From NCBI RefSeq assembly GCF_012184415.1, contig NZ_VTOX01000012.1, forward strand, positions 1 to 64,000: a stretch of 64,000 nt of DNA, read 5' to 3'. The stretch's first letter is position 1. Every line of letters starts with the position of its first letter. Position numbers and translations under genes: made by a program. Shown one piece after another: positions 35,460 to 43,269 of this stretch. The DNA is from Ramlibacter lithotrophicus (lineage in GTDB: Bacteria; Pseudomonadota; Gammaproteobacteria; Burkholderiales; Burkholderiaceae_C). The notes beneath the pieces were generated by a model, which worked only from the letters and a program-made list of their open reading frames with translations, was not told where the DNA came from and searched no databases.

Positions 35460-36469
35460 TGTTCGACAATAAGACCCTGATGATCACCGGCGGAACGGGC
35501 TCCTTCGGGAATGCAGTGTTGGATCGCTTTCTCAGGACCGCAGTGAAGGAGATTCGCATCTTCAGCCGCGATGAAAAGAAGCAGGAGGACATGCGGATCG
35601 CTTACGCCAACTCCAAACTGAAGTTCTACATTGGCGATGTGCGGGAGTACAACAGCGTCTACGACGCAATGAAAGGGGTCGACTACGTCTTCCATGCGGC
35701 GGCCCTGAAGCAGGTTCCTTCCTGCGAGTTCTACCCGATGGAGGCCGTCCGAACTAATGTTCTCGGAGCCGAAAACGTCCTGAACGCCGCTGTCACCCAC
35801 AATGTCGGTCGTGTTGTGGTATTGAGCACAGACAAGGCCGTGTATCCGATCAACGCCATGGGGTTGTCAAAGGCGATGATGGAAAAACTCATGGTCGCGA
35901 AATCACGGCTGCGCTCCGCCGGCGAAACCGTGATGTGTGCGACACGCTACGGAAACGTCATGGCCTCGCGAGGTTCAGTAATTCCATTATTCGTCTCACA
36001 GATCAAGGAAGGCAAACCGGTGACGGTCACGGATCCCTCGATGACAAGGTTCTTGATGTCCCTCGAGGACTCAGTGGATCTCGTACTCCATGCGTTCCAC
36101 CATGCGGGCCAAGGCGATACTTTCATTCAAAAAGCCCCAGCATCCACTGTCGAAGACTTGGCGAAGGCGCTGATCGAGGTATTCGAATCCAAGTCGCACA
36201 TCAAAGTGATCGGGACCCGGCACGGCGAAAAGCTGTACGAGTCTCTCGTATCCCGTGAGGAGATGGCAAGAGCCGAGGACATGGGCCTCTACTATCGGAT
36301 CCCAGCAGACAACCGCGATCTGAACTACAGCAAGTACTTCGTCGAGGGCGAAACAAGAATTTCTGAGCTCGACGACTACACCTCGCACAACACCGAACGG
36401 CTCCCAGTGCCAGCAGTGAAAAAGTTGCTTCTCCGGCTACCGTACATTCAGGAGCAACTCGGTGCGTAA
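35459..36469 (+). CDS. UDP-GlcNAc 4,6-dehydratase/5-epimerase (WbjB/FnlA/CapE type)
   Basis: The 336-residue SDR enzyme has MITGGTGSFGNAVLDRFL, the family segment VFHAAALKQVPSCEFYPMEA, and STDKAVYPINAMGLSKAMME. In the last, Met occupies the usual catalytic Tyr position before Lys, as known for this group. It converts UDP-GlcNAc to a 4-keto-6-deoxy-L-sugar, the common first step for L-FucNAc, L-RhaNAc and L-QuiNAc. Reductase and 2-epimerase genes lie on either side. It overlaps the next gene, which starts at GTG 36462. Confidence 0.92.
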   Translation: MFDNKTLMITGGTGSFGNAVLDRFLRTAVKEIRIFSRDEKKQEDMRIAYANSKLKFYIGDVREYNSVYDAMKGVDYVFHAAALKQVPSCEFYPMEAVRTNVLGAENVLNAAVTHNVGRVVVLSTDKAVYPINAMGLSKAMMEKLMVAKSRLRSAGETVMCATRYGNVMASRGSVIPLFVSQIKEGKPVTVTDPSMTRFLMSLEDSVDLVLHAFHHAGQGDTFIQKAPASTVEDLAKALIEVFESKSHIKVIGTRHGEKLYESLVSREEMARAEDMGLYYRIPADNRDLNYSKYFVEGETRISELDDYTSHNTERLPVPAVKKLLLRLPYIQEQLGA

Positions 36470-37586
36470 GGTAATGACGATCGTCGGAACGCGGCCGGAA
36501 CTCATAAAAATGAGCCGGGTCATCGCGGCGCTGGACCGCGAGACCTCCCATTACTTGGTCCACACGGGACAGAACTACGACTACGAACTGAACCAAGTGT
36601 TCTTCGACGACCTCGGCATACGGAAACCGGACGCGTTCTTAAATGCCGCGGGACGAAACGCAGCTCAGACCATTGCCACTGTTATAGCCAAGAGCGATGA
36701 AATTCTCGAACGCGAGACTCCAGAAGCAGTCCTGCTCTACGGCGACACCAATTCCTGCCTCGCAGTGGTGGCGGCGAAGCGGCGCAAGATACCCGTATTC
36801 CACTTTGAGGCAGGCAATCGTTGCTTCGACCAGAGGGTACCGGAGGAGTTGAACCGGAAGATCGTCGACCATCTCGCCGATGTGAACTTTGTGTTGACCG
36901 AGCACGCTCGGAGCTATTTGCTCGCGGAAGGACTGCGCCCCGAGACCATCTTTAAGACCGGTTCTCACATGAGGGAGGTTCTCGATTTCTATATGCCGCA
37001 GATTCAGGAGTCACAGGTGCTACAGCGGCTCGGCCTAGAACCGAAGAGGTTTTTTGTGGTGAGTGCGCACCGTGAGGAAAACGTGGACTCTCCTGAAAAT
37101 CTGCAGGACCTTCTCGACGCACTAAACGCCCTTGTTAACGAATACAACATCCCAGTGATCGTTTCAACCCATCCCCGCACACGCAAGCAGCTGGATCAGC
37201 GAGGTGGCCGACACCTGCACAAACAAATTATCTTCAGCAAGCCGTTCGGATTCCACGACTACATTCAGTTGCAGCTGAATGCCCGCTGTGTGCTATCCGA
37301 TAGTGGCACGATCACCGAGGAAGCATCTCTCATGAACATTCCGGCCGTCACGATCCGCAACGCCCACGAGCGACCAGAAGGAATGGACACAGGAACGTTA
37401 ATCATGAGCGGTCTCAAGCCGGAGCGGGTCCTCGACGCAGTCAGAGCGGTGACGCGGCAATACTCCGCCAGCGCCAGACCGACATTGAGCGTAATCGAGT
37501 ACGAGAATCCGCATGTTTCCAATCAAGTTATTCGAGTGTTATTGAGCTACATCGACTACATCAACCGGACCGTCTGGTGCAAATGA
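36462..37586 (+). CDS. UDP-sugar 2-epimerase (WbjD/FnlC/QnlC type)
   Basis: The 374-residue 2-epimerase has MTIVGTRPELIKMSRVIAAL, HTGQNYDYELNQVFFDDLGI, LYGDTNSCLAVVAAKRRKIP, HFEAGNRCFDQRVPEE and LSDSGTITEEASLMN. The NRCFD variant distinguishes this branch from WecB proper. It catalyses the last step from the 4-reduced intermediate to UDP-L-QuiNAc or UDP-L-FucNAc. The GTG at 36462 has GGAG 7 bases before it and overlaps the preceding gene by 8 bases; an ATG at 36474 is a weaker alternative. One base separates its stop from the following transferase gene. Confidence 0.9.
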   Translation: MRKVMTIVGTRPELIKMSRVIAALDRETSHYLVHTGQNYDYELNQVFFDDLGIRKPDAFLNAAGRNAAQTIATVIAKSDEILERETPEAVLLYGDTNSCLAVVAAKRRKIPVFHFEAGNRCFDQRVPEELNRKIVDHLADVNFVLTEHARSYLLAEGLRPETIFKTGSHMREVLDFYMPQIQESQVLQRLGLEPKRFFVVSAHREENVDSPENLQDLLDALNALVNEYNIPVIVSTHPRTRKQLDQRGGRHLHKQIIFSKPFGFHDYIQLQLNARCVLSDSGTITEEASLMNIPAVTIRNAHERPEGMDTGTLIMSGLKPERVLDAVRAVTRQYSASARPTLSVIEYENPHVSNQVIRVLLSYIDYINRTVWCK

Positions 37587-37587
37587 G

Positions 37588-38784
37588 GTGGCACGTCGAA
37601 TCGCTTTGATTGCCGACACGTTCCCGCCATTCAGGACGTCTGGTGCCGTTCAGCTTAGGGATCTTTCTCGCCAGTTTGCACAGGAGGGCATCGATATAAC
37701 CGTGATACTCCCTGCTGCGGGGTTGGACAGACCGTGGTCGCTCGAGCATCGCGAAAATGTGCAAGTGCTACGTCTGCGGGCCCCAAGAACGAAAGATTTG
37801 AACTACGCGCACCGCACCCTGGCTGAAATGTGCATGCCATTTGCGATGATCAAAAACTTACGCCAGAGTCCTCTGGCTGAGACCAGATGGGACGGCGTCA
37901 TATGGTATTCACCCAGCATCTTTCTCGGGCCGGTCGCGAACGTGCTTAAGAAGGCGAGTAACTGCAACAGCTACCTGATCGTTCGGGACATTTTCCCGGA
38001 GTGGGCAGTGGACATGGGCCTGATGGGTCGGGGTGCGCTATATTGGTTTTTCAAAGCTGTCGCTCAGTATCAGTATTTGGTAGCAGACACGATTGGCGTA
38101 CAGAGTCCTGGAAATCTCGAATTCTTTAAAAAGTGGAAAGACCGCGGTTTCGGCAGACTGGAGGTGCTCCAAAATTGGCTCGCCGACGCACCAGTCTGCG
38201 GTTGCTCGATCAATCTCACAGGAACCACCCTATCCGACCGGAAGATCTTTGTCTATGCTGGTAACATGGGCGTAGCGCAGGGAATGGATATTCTTCTGGA
38301 ATTAGCGGACTCGTTTCGCGGGCGACAAGACATCGGTTTCGTGTTCGTGGGCCGCGGCAGTGACGCCTCACGCTTAGTGACTAACGCACGAACGCGGGGG
38401 CTGCAGAATGTGCTCTTTTTTGATGAAATCGAGCCGCAACAAATTCCTGGTCTACTTGCACAATGCCAAGCGGGCATCGTTGCACTAGATCCACGCCATA
38501 AAACTCACAATATTCCAGGAAAATTTCTCACATACATGCAAAGCGGTTTGCCGGTACTTGCAACTGTAAATAATGGCAACGATCTTGTAAAATTAATACG
38601 AACAGAGGACGTTGGTCGAGCTTGCACGGATAACTCCGTCGCAACGCTGCACGGACTCGCAGAGGATTTATTGCTACAGCTAGAGCGCGATCTGGAGATG
38701 CGCGGCCGGTGCAAACAGCTTTTTGGACGTTTGTTTTCGCCTGCAGCAGCAACTAACCAAATTCTCGCAGCATTAAAAATGTAA
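37588..38784 (+). CDS. wbuB: WbuB-like glycosyltransferase (N-acetyl-6-deoxy-L-hexosamine transferase)
   Basis: The 398-residue GT4 enzyme begins RIALIADTFPPFRTSGAVQ and has YLIVRDIFPEWAVDMG, KIFVYAGNMGVAQGMD and KFLTYMQSGLPVLATV. These are hallmarks of the WbuB family, which attaches L-FucNAc or L-QuiNAc to the lipid-linked unit. It follows the three enzymes that would make that donor, so it most likely uses their product. Codon use at its 3' end is clearly poorer in G and C than the neighbours (for example 38440-38780), a sign of acquisition. The start is GTG at 37588 with GAGG just upstream. Confidence 0.88.
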   Translation: MARRIALIADTFPPFRTSGAVQLRDLSRQFAQEGIDITVILPAAGLDRPWSLEHRENVQVLRLRAPRTKDLNYAHRTLAEMCMPFAMIKNLRQSPLAETRWDGVIWYSPSIFLGPVANVLKKASNCNSYLIVRDIFPEWAVDMGLMGRGALYWFFKAVAQYQYLVADTIGVQSPGNLEFFKKWKDRGFGRLEVLQNWLADAPVCGCSINLTGTTLSDRKIFVYAGNMGVAQGMDILLELADSFRGRQDIGFVFVGRGSDASRLVTNARTRGLQNVLFFDEIEPQQIPGLLAQCQAGIVALDPRHKTHNIPGKFLTYMQSGLPVLATVNNGNDLVKLIRTEDVGRACTDNSVATLHGLAEDLLLQLERDLEMRGRCKQLFGRLFSPAAATNQILAALKM

Positions 38785-38881
38785 CATTCTCGGAAATATT
38801 AAAAAAAGCCGACGCCTTTTGCGGGAACCGCCGAACCGTACGGTTGCCTATATCTGCGTCCGGATGAGAGGATGAGCAGGC

Positions 38882-40081
38882 TTAACTGCGCCCCACTATC
38901 GTCCGCCGGTCACGGCCGTGTTGACGCTGACGGTTGGTGTGCCTGCCCAACCGATACGGAGGCAATGCGGAGGACGCCGCCACTTGCGTCGACCCATCGA
39001 CCCCCATCTTTTGAGCCAAGTACCTGTACGAGGCGTGATACGACAGCGCGCAAATGGCAGTTCCCAAGACCAGCAGCAGGGGCCGATCGAAATAGACCGT
39101 GGCAGCGACCGCCGGCAACGCGCTGAACCCCCACATGATCGGCGACACCGCCGCATTCCTCACGCTCTTGTCGACCCCGATCGCCGACAACTTCGGCCGA
39201 ATCAGCTTCACCTTGATCAGGCTGTGAAGATGGCCGCTGTCAGGCGCCCCCGGCGACTGGCGCTTGGCGTAGCGGCGGGCCATGCTGTAGATCACTTCGA
39301 TCACCGGGTATGCGCACACGAGCAACGCCGCCCATACTGAAACTTCGGGGTTGCGGACCGGCAGCAGCACGGCCAGCCAGGCGAGCGCGAACCCGGAGAA
39401 GTAGGCGCCGCCGTCGCCCATGAACAACTTGCCCCACGGGTAGTTCACCAGCCAGAAGCCGCCGATAGCGGCCGCCAGCATGAAGCAGGCGATGGCCAGT
39501 TGCGGGTCGTCGGCCTGCGCAGCGATCGATCCCAACGCCATCAGCGCGATGATCGTCGTGCCGCTGGCCAGGCCGTGGAAGCCGTCGATGATGTTGATGG
39601 CGTTGGCGACGCCGCCCACGGCGAAGGCGGTGAACAGCACCGCGATCGGCGTGATCGTCATGATCCAGTCGAGGCCGTAGACATCCAGCCGATCAAGCGC
39701 GACGCCGGTGATCAGCCAGGCGACAAACCCGCCGAGCATGGTGGCGACGAGGCGCGGCAGGACGCCAACGCGCTTGGTGAGGTCTTCCGCGAGGCCGCAC
39801 ACCAGCGGCACGAAACCGGCGACCAGGATGACGCCGAGGATGTCGCGCACGCCCTTGTCGCGCACAACCACCCAGGCCAGCACGACGCCGAGGTAGATGC
39901 CGATTCCGCCGACGCGGGGCGTCGGCTCCGCATGGAACTTCTGCACGCCGATGGTGCTGTCCAGCGTGAGGTGGCCGTGGTGCTTCTTGGTCAACACCAG
40001 GGCGAGCGATACCGAGAAGGCACACAGCAACGCCACCGCGGCGGATGCCGCTTGCCACGAAACTGCATATGTGTCAAGCAT
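38882..40081 (-). CDS. WecA/WbpL-like undecaprenyl-phosphate sugar-1-phosphate transferase
   Basis: The 399-residue integral membrane protein (about ten spans) belongs to the MraY/WecA superfamily. It has AEPTPRVGGIGIYLG, the Mg-binding NAINIIDGFHGLASG and GDGGAYFSGFALAWL. Such enzymes start glycan assembly by moving a HexNAc-1-phosphate to undecaprenyl phosphate. It could serve either glycan cluster of the window. It lies opposite to the first cluster and converges with it, with 97 bases between. The C-terminal 45 residues are unusually Arg/Gln-rich. GAAGG lies 9 bases before the ATG. Confidence 0.9.
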   Translation of the reverse strand: MLDTYAVSWQAASAAVALLCAFSVSLALVLTKKHHGHLTLDSTIGVQKFHAEPTPRVGGIGIYLGVVLAWVVVRDKGVRDILGVILVAGFVPLVCGLAEDLTKRVGVLPRLVATMLGGFVAWLITGVALDRLDVYGLDWIMTITPIAVLFTAFAVGGVANAINIIDGFHGLASGTTIIALMALGSIAAQADDPQLAIACFMLAAAIGGFWLVNYPWGKLFMGDGGAYFSGFALAWLAVLLPVRNPEVSVWAALLVCAYPVIEVIYSMARRYAKRQSPGAPDSGHLHSLIKVKLIRPKLSAIGVDKSVRNAAVSPIMWGFSALPAVAATVYFDRPLLLVLGTAICALSYHASYRYLAQKMGVDGSTQVAASSALPPYRLGRHTNRQRQHGRDRRTIVGRS

Positions 40082-40403
40082 GTATTTGTACCTTCATGAA
40101 ACCGCTCCGTGCACCACTCCAGTACTGCGAATGACCTCTCGCCGGGGTGTGCCCTCGGGCTTGCACGGCGAGTGGCGACTGTAGTTCACGAAGTTCGCCG
40201 CGTCCAGTGTGGGAAAACACCCACTACGACACAGCGATTTTCTGAGACACAAAAACGACAGTTCGTTACGCTTGGGTCGGTTTGTCGTGACGGATATCAC
40301 TCGCGGTGCGCTTCACCCGACGGCGGCCGTGGGGAATGGGCGCAAAAAAGCCCGCTCGAGGCGGGCGTTGCGGCGAGGGCGAGATGCCCGCCTGCCGTCG
40401 GGT
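40082..40403. other. intergenic region between WecA-like and H-NS genes
   Basis: These 322 bases hold the upstream region of the WecA-like gene and the terminator of the H-NS gene (40344-40366). No gene is seen. An AT-richer patch lies at 40230-40290. No clear promoter hexamers for the WecA-like gene could be picked. Confidence 0.5.
40344..40366 (-). terminator. intrinsic terminator of the H-NS-like gene
   Basis: On the minus strand the stem GCCCGC/GCGGGC with loop CTCGA is followed directly by TTTTTT. It lies 38 bases after the stop codon of the H-NS-like gene. Confidence 0.9.
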
Positions 40404-40712
40404 TCAGACTGCGAAGTCTTCGATCTTCTTGCCGGCCTTCAGCGCCTCCTGGACCCAGCGCGGCTTGCGGCCACGGCCGCCGGACCATGTTTCGCCGTTC
40501 GGGCCGCGGTATTTGACGGCGCTCTTTCCTTTGGCACCGGTGCTGCGCTTGCGCGGGGCGGCCGCGCCGCCGATGTCCTGCGCCGTCAGGCCGTAGGTTT
40601 CCATCTTCTGGCGGATATCGGCGATCACGGCGTCTATTTCCTTTTGCCGCACCTGTTCGGCCTCGGCCATCAGTTGCTGCGCCTTTTCCATCAGCTCGAT
40701 ATACGTCGCCAT
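40404..40712 (-). CDS. H-NS family nucleoid-associated protein
   Basis: The 102-residue product has an N-terminal coiled-coil oligomerisation region (residues about 1-45). The C-terminal DNA-binding core YRGPNGETWSGGRGRKPRW is the version common in beta-proteobacteria (BpH3 type). Such proteins bind AT-rich, often acquired DNA and silence it. A gene copy inside a glycan island with less GC-rich genes nearby could act locally or globally. AAAGGGAAA lies 3-5 bases before the ATG. A promoter at 40747-40774 and a terminator at 40344-40366 make it a single-gene transcript. Confidence 0.93.
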   Translation of the reverse strand: MATYIELMEKAQQLMAEAEQVRQKEIDAVIADIRQKMETYGLTAQDIGGAAAPRKRSTGAKGKSAVKYRGPNGETWSGGRGRKPRWVQEALKAGKKIEDFAV

Positions 40713-40730
40713 GATTTCCCTTTGAAGATG

Positions 40731-40774
40731 AATTGGAGGAATTCCAATTATGCGGGATTTCCGCCTTCATTCAA
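40731..40774 (-). promoter_or_regulatory. promoter with overlapping inverted repeat for the H-NS-like gene
   Basis: On the minus strand TTGAAT (40774-40769) and CATAAT (40752-40747) are 16 bases apart, giving a start near 40741. A perfect 7 bp inverted repeat, AATTGGA (40731-40737) and TCCAATT (40743-40749), overlaps this start. It may be an operator or an AT-rich H-NS nucleation patch. Confidence 0.5.
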
Positions 40775-40910
40775 TTCGACCCACGGCGCGCAGAGTGGTG
40801 GTCCTTAGGCTGGAGCGCTGTAACTCGTACGCCCGCGCTGAACCGGTTGCCAGAACCCGCGGGAACGCCCATTCTTCCGATGTCGGACCGTCGCTTTCAG
40901 GGGGTGTGTC

Positions 40911-41927
40911 ATGTGGCCGCGTCTCGTGCTCGTGGTGTCGCTGTTCCTGGGCGCGGTGTCGCCCGCATTCGGTGCAACTGACAGTGCAGCGGGCGTGCAG
41001 TCCGCGCTGGAGACCCTCAAGCGGGCCAATGCAGCCGTGGTGGGCCTGGAGGTGACGGCCATCGCCGATGCCCGCTCGGCAGAGACCCTGGGGCGGCAGC
41101 GCAGCGGCTCCGGGGTGGTGATCACCGCCGACGGCTTGATCCTCACCATCGGCTACCTCATCCTCGAAGCCGACACCATCCAGGTGACCACGCAGGACCG
41201 CAAGACCTGGCCGGCCCGGCCGGTGGCGTACGACGTGGCCACCGGCTTCGGGCTGGTGCGGCCGCTGATGCCGTTGCGGGGTGTGAGCCCGGTGCGGCTG
41301 GGCGACGCCGGGCAGGCGGCGGCGGGTGAACCGATGATGGTGTCCACCGGCGGCGAGGACGCCGAGGTGGAACTCACGCACCTGGTCAGCAAACGGCCGT
41401 TCTCGGGCTACTGGGAATACCACATCGAGGGCGCCCTCTTCACCAGTCCCGCCGTGGGCAACCATAGCGGCGCGCCGTTGTTCAACCAGCGTGGCGAGCT
41501 GCTTGGCATCGGCAGCCTGTTCGTGGCCGACGCGCTGGGGCAGGCGCCGCGCGTGCCGGGGAACATGTTCGTGCCGGTCGATCTGCTCAAGCCGATCCTC
41601 GACGAACTGCAGGCCACCGGCAGCACGAAGCAGAGTCACCGGCCGTGGCTGGGCGTGACGTCGGGCGAGCAGGACGGGCGGGTGATCGTGGTGCGGGTGG
41701 CGGCCGGCAGCCCGGCGCAACAGGGCGGCATCCAGCGCGGCGACGTGATCGTGGCCATCGACGGCGAGGCGGTGGCTTCGCTGGAGGGCTTCTACAAGCG
41801 CCTGTGGAAGCGGGCCAACCCCGACGACGAGATCCGGGTGACGGTGCTGCGCGGGGAGGAGATGCAGACGATCACGGTGCGAGGGGTGGATCGGATGACG
41901 ACGATGGCGAAGCCGAAGGGGATTTGA
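40911..41927 (+). CDS. S1C (DegP/HtrA-like) protein with PDZ domain, probably catalytically inactive
   Basis: The 338-residue product has a signal peptide (cleavage near AFG-A, residue 21), a trypsin-like domain (about 45-225) and one PDZ domain (about 240-325). The fold landmarks GSGVVITADGLILT and GELLGIGSLF match HtrA proteins. However, the histidine normally in TNxHV reads TIGYLI and the aspartate of TDLAV reads TGFGLV. A serine remains in NHSGAPLF. With two of three triad residues missing, it is probably a periplasmic binding or scaffold protein. AGGGGG precedes the ATG. It stands alone between the H-NS gene and wecE. Confidence 0.8.
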   Translation: MWPRLVLVVSLFLGAVSPAFGATDSAAGVQSALETLKRANAAVVGLEVTAIADARSAETLGRQRSGSGVVITADGLILTIGYLILEADTIQVTTQDRKTWPARPVAYDVATGFGLVRPLMPLRGVSPVRLGDAGQAAAGEPMMVSTGGEDAEVELTHLVSKRPFSGYWEYHIEGALFTSPAVGNHSGAPLFNQRGELLGIGSLFVADALGQAPRVPGNMFVPVDLLKPILDELQATGSTKQSHRPWLGVTSGEQDGRVIVVRVAAGSPAQQGGIQRGDVIVAIDGEAVASLEGFYKRLWKRANPDDEIRVTVLRGEEMQTITVRGVDRMTTMAKPKGI

Positions 41928-41936
41928 GGGGGAGCA

Positions 41937-42069
41937 CCCTCACCCCTGCCCTCTCCCGCGAGCGGGAGAGGGAGACAGATAGGGGGTTGCCCCCACCCCT
42001 GCCCTCCCCCAAAGGGGGAGGGAGCAAGTCACCCTCACCCCTGCCCTCTCCCGCAAGCGGGAGAGGGAG
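41937..42069 (+). repeat. REP-like repeat, three tandem hairpin units
   Basis: Units at 41937-41974, 41990-42023 and 42032-42069 each read CCCTCACCCCTGCCCTC (or a close variant) followed by a GC-rich hairpin. Examples are CTCTCCCGCGAGCGGGAGAG and CTCCCCCAAAGGGGGAG. They lie between two plus-strand genes and may act as a terminator or mRNA-stabilising element. Related units occur at 54572-54638 and 54911-54931. Confidence 0.8.
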
Positions 42070-42102
42070 AAAGTCCGATACATTGGACGCACGAGGGCTG
42101 CC

Positions 42103-43242
42103 ATGCATATTCCGTTCAACAAGCCGTATCTCACCGGCAAAGAGCTGCACTACATCGCCGAGGCCCATGCCAGGGGCCAACTGGCGGGCGACGGGCATTT
42201 CACGCGGTTGTGCAGCGGGTGGCTGGAGCAGACCACCGGCTGCGCGAAGGCGCTGCTGACGCACTCGTGCACGGCGGCGCTGGAGATGGCGGCGATCCTG
42301 GCGGACATCCAGCCGGGCGACGAGATCATCATGCCGTCCTTCACCTTCGTGTCGACGGCCAACGCGTTCGTGCTGCGCGGCGGCGTGCCGGTGTTCGTCG
42401 ACATCCGGCCCGACACGCTCAACATCGACGAGCGGCTGATCGAGCGCGCCATCACGCGCCGGACCAAGGCCATCGTGCCCGTGCATTACGCCGGCGTGGC
42501 ATGCGAGATGGACGCCATCATGGACATCGCCCGCGCCAACGGCCTGCTCGTGATCGAGGACGCCGCCCAGGGCGTGATGGCCACCTACAAGGGGCGCCCG
42601 CTCGGCACCATCGGCCACCTGGGCTGCTTTTCGTTCCACGAGACCAAGAACATCATCTCGGGCGAAGGCGGTGCGCTCCTGGTCAACGATCCGCACCTGG
42701 CCGAGCGAGCCGAAATCATCCGCGAGAAAGGCACCAACCGCAGCCTGTTCTTCCGCGGCCAGGTGGACAAGTACACCTGGGTCGACATCGGCTCGTCGTA
42801 CCTGCCCGGCGAGATCGTCGCCGCCTTCCTGTGGGCGCAGATGCAGGAGGTGCAGTCCATCACGCGCCAGCGGCTGGCGCTGTGGGACGCGTACCACGCC
42901 GCCTTCGAGCCGCTGGCGCGCTCCGGCGCCCTGCGCCGCCCGATCGTTCCCGCCGGGTGCGGGCACAACGCGCACATGTACTACCTGCTGCTGTCCGGCC
43001 TGGAGCAGCGCACTTCGTTCATCCAGCGGCTGGCCGGCCAGGACATCCACAGCGTCTTCCACTACGTCCCGCTGCACAGCTCGCCGCACGGCCTGCGCCA
43101 CGGGCGCGCTGCCGGCCAACTGCCGCTGACGACCGACGCGGCCGACCGGCTCGTGAGGTTGCCGCTGTGGATCGGCCTGGACCAACACCAGGCCCGGGTC
43201 GTCGACGCGGCACAAGGCGCGATCGACCGAGTGAGCGCCTGA
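42103..43242 (+). CDS. wecE: dTDP-4-amino-4,6-dideoxygalactose transaminase
   Basis: The 379-residue PLP aminotransferase is close to E. coli WecE throughout: IPFNKPYLTGKELHYI, HSCTAALEMAAILADIQPGD, VPVHYAGVACEMD, the lysine in CFSFHETKNIISGEGGA, and REKGTNRSLFFRGQVDKYTW. It makes dTDP-Fuc4N from the 4-keto-6-deoxy sugar; acetylation then gives the Fuc4NAc donor. A WecF-like Fuc4NAc transferase is encoded at 45389. The rmlA/rmlB and acetyltransferase partners are not in the window. It converges with the flippase gene, leaving 27 bases between stops. Confidence 0.95.
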   Translation: MHIPFNKPYLTGKELHYIAEAHARGQLAGDGHFTRLCSGWLEQTTGCAKALLTHSCTAALEMAAILADIQPGDEIIMPSFTFVSTANAFVLRGGVPVFVDIRPDTLNIDERLIERAITRRTKAIVPVHYAGVACEMDAIMDIARANGLLVIEDAAQGVMATYKGRPLGTIGHLGCFSFHETKNIISGEGGALLVNDPHLAERAEIIREKGTNRSLFFRGQVDKYTWVDIGSSYLPGEIVAAFLWAQMQEVQSITRQRLALWDAYHAAFEPLARSGALRRPIVPAGCGHNAHMYYLLLSGLEQRTSFIQRLAGQDIHSVFHYVPLHSSPHGLRHGRAAGQLPLTTDAADRLVRLPLWIGLDQHQARVVDAAQGAIDRVSA

Positions 43243-43269
43243 CCGGCGCCAGGCCCGCCGCCGGTCGGG

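Noticed and set aside
34581..37586. UDP-L-FucNAc pathway as the default call
   Set aside because: The reductase is too short and RmlD-like, lacking the extra domain of WbjC/Cap5F; L-QuiNAc or L-RhaNAc fits better.
40911..41927. Active DegP-type protease
   Set aside because: The catalytic His and Asp motifs are replaced, so only the fold and PDZ domain are supported.
41937..42069. CRISPR array
   Set aside because: Only three GC-rich units that are themselves hairpins, with no regular unique spacers and no cas genes.
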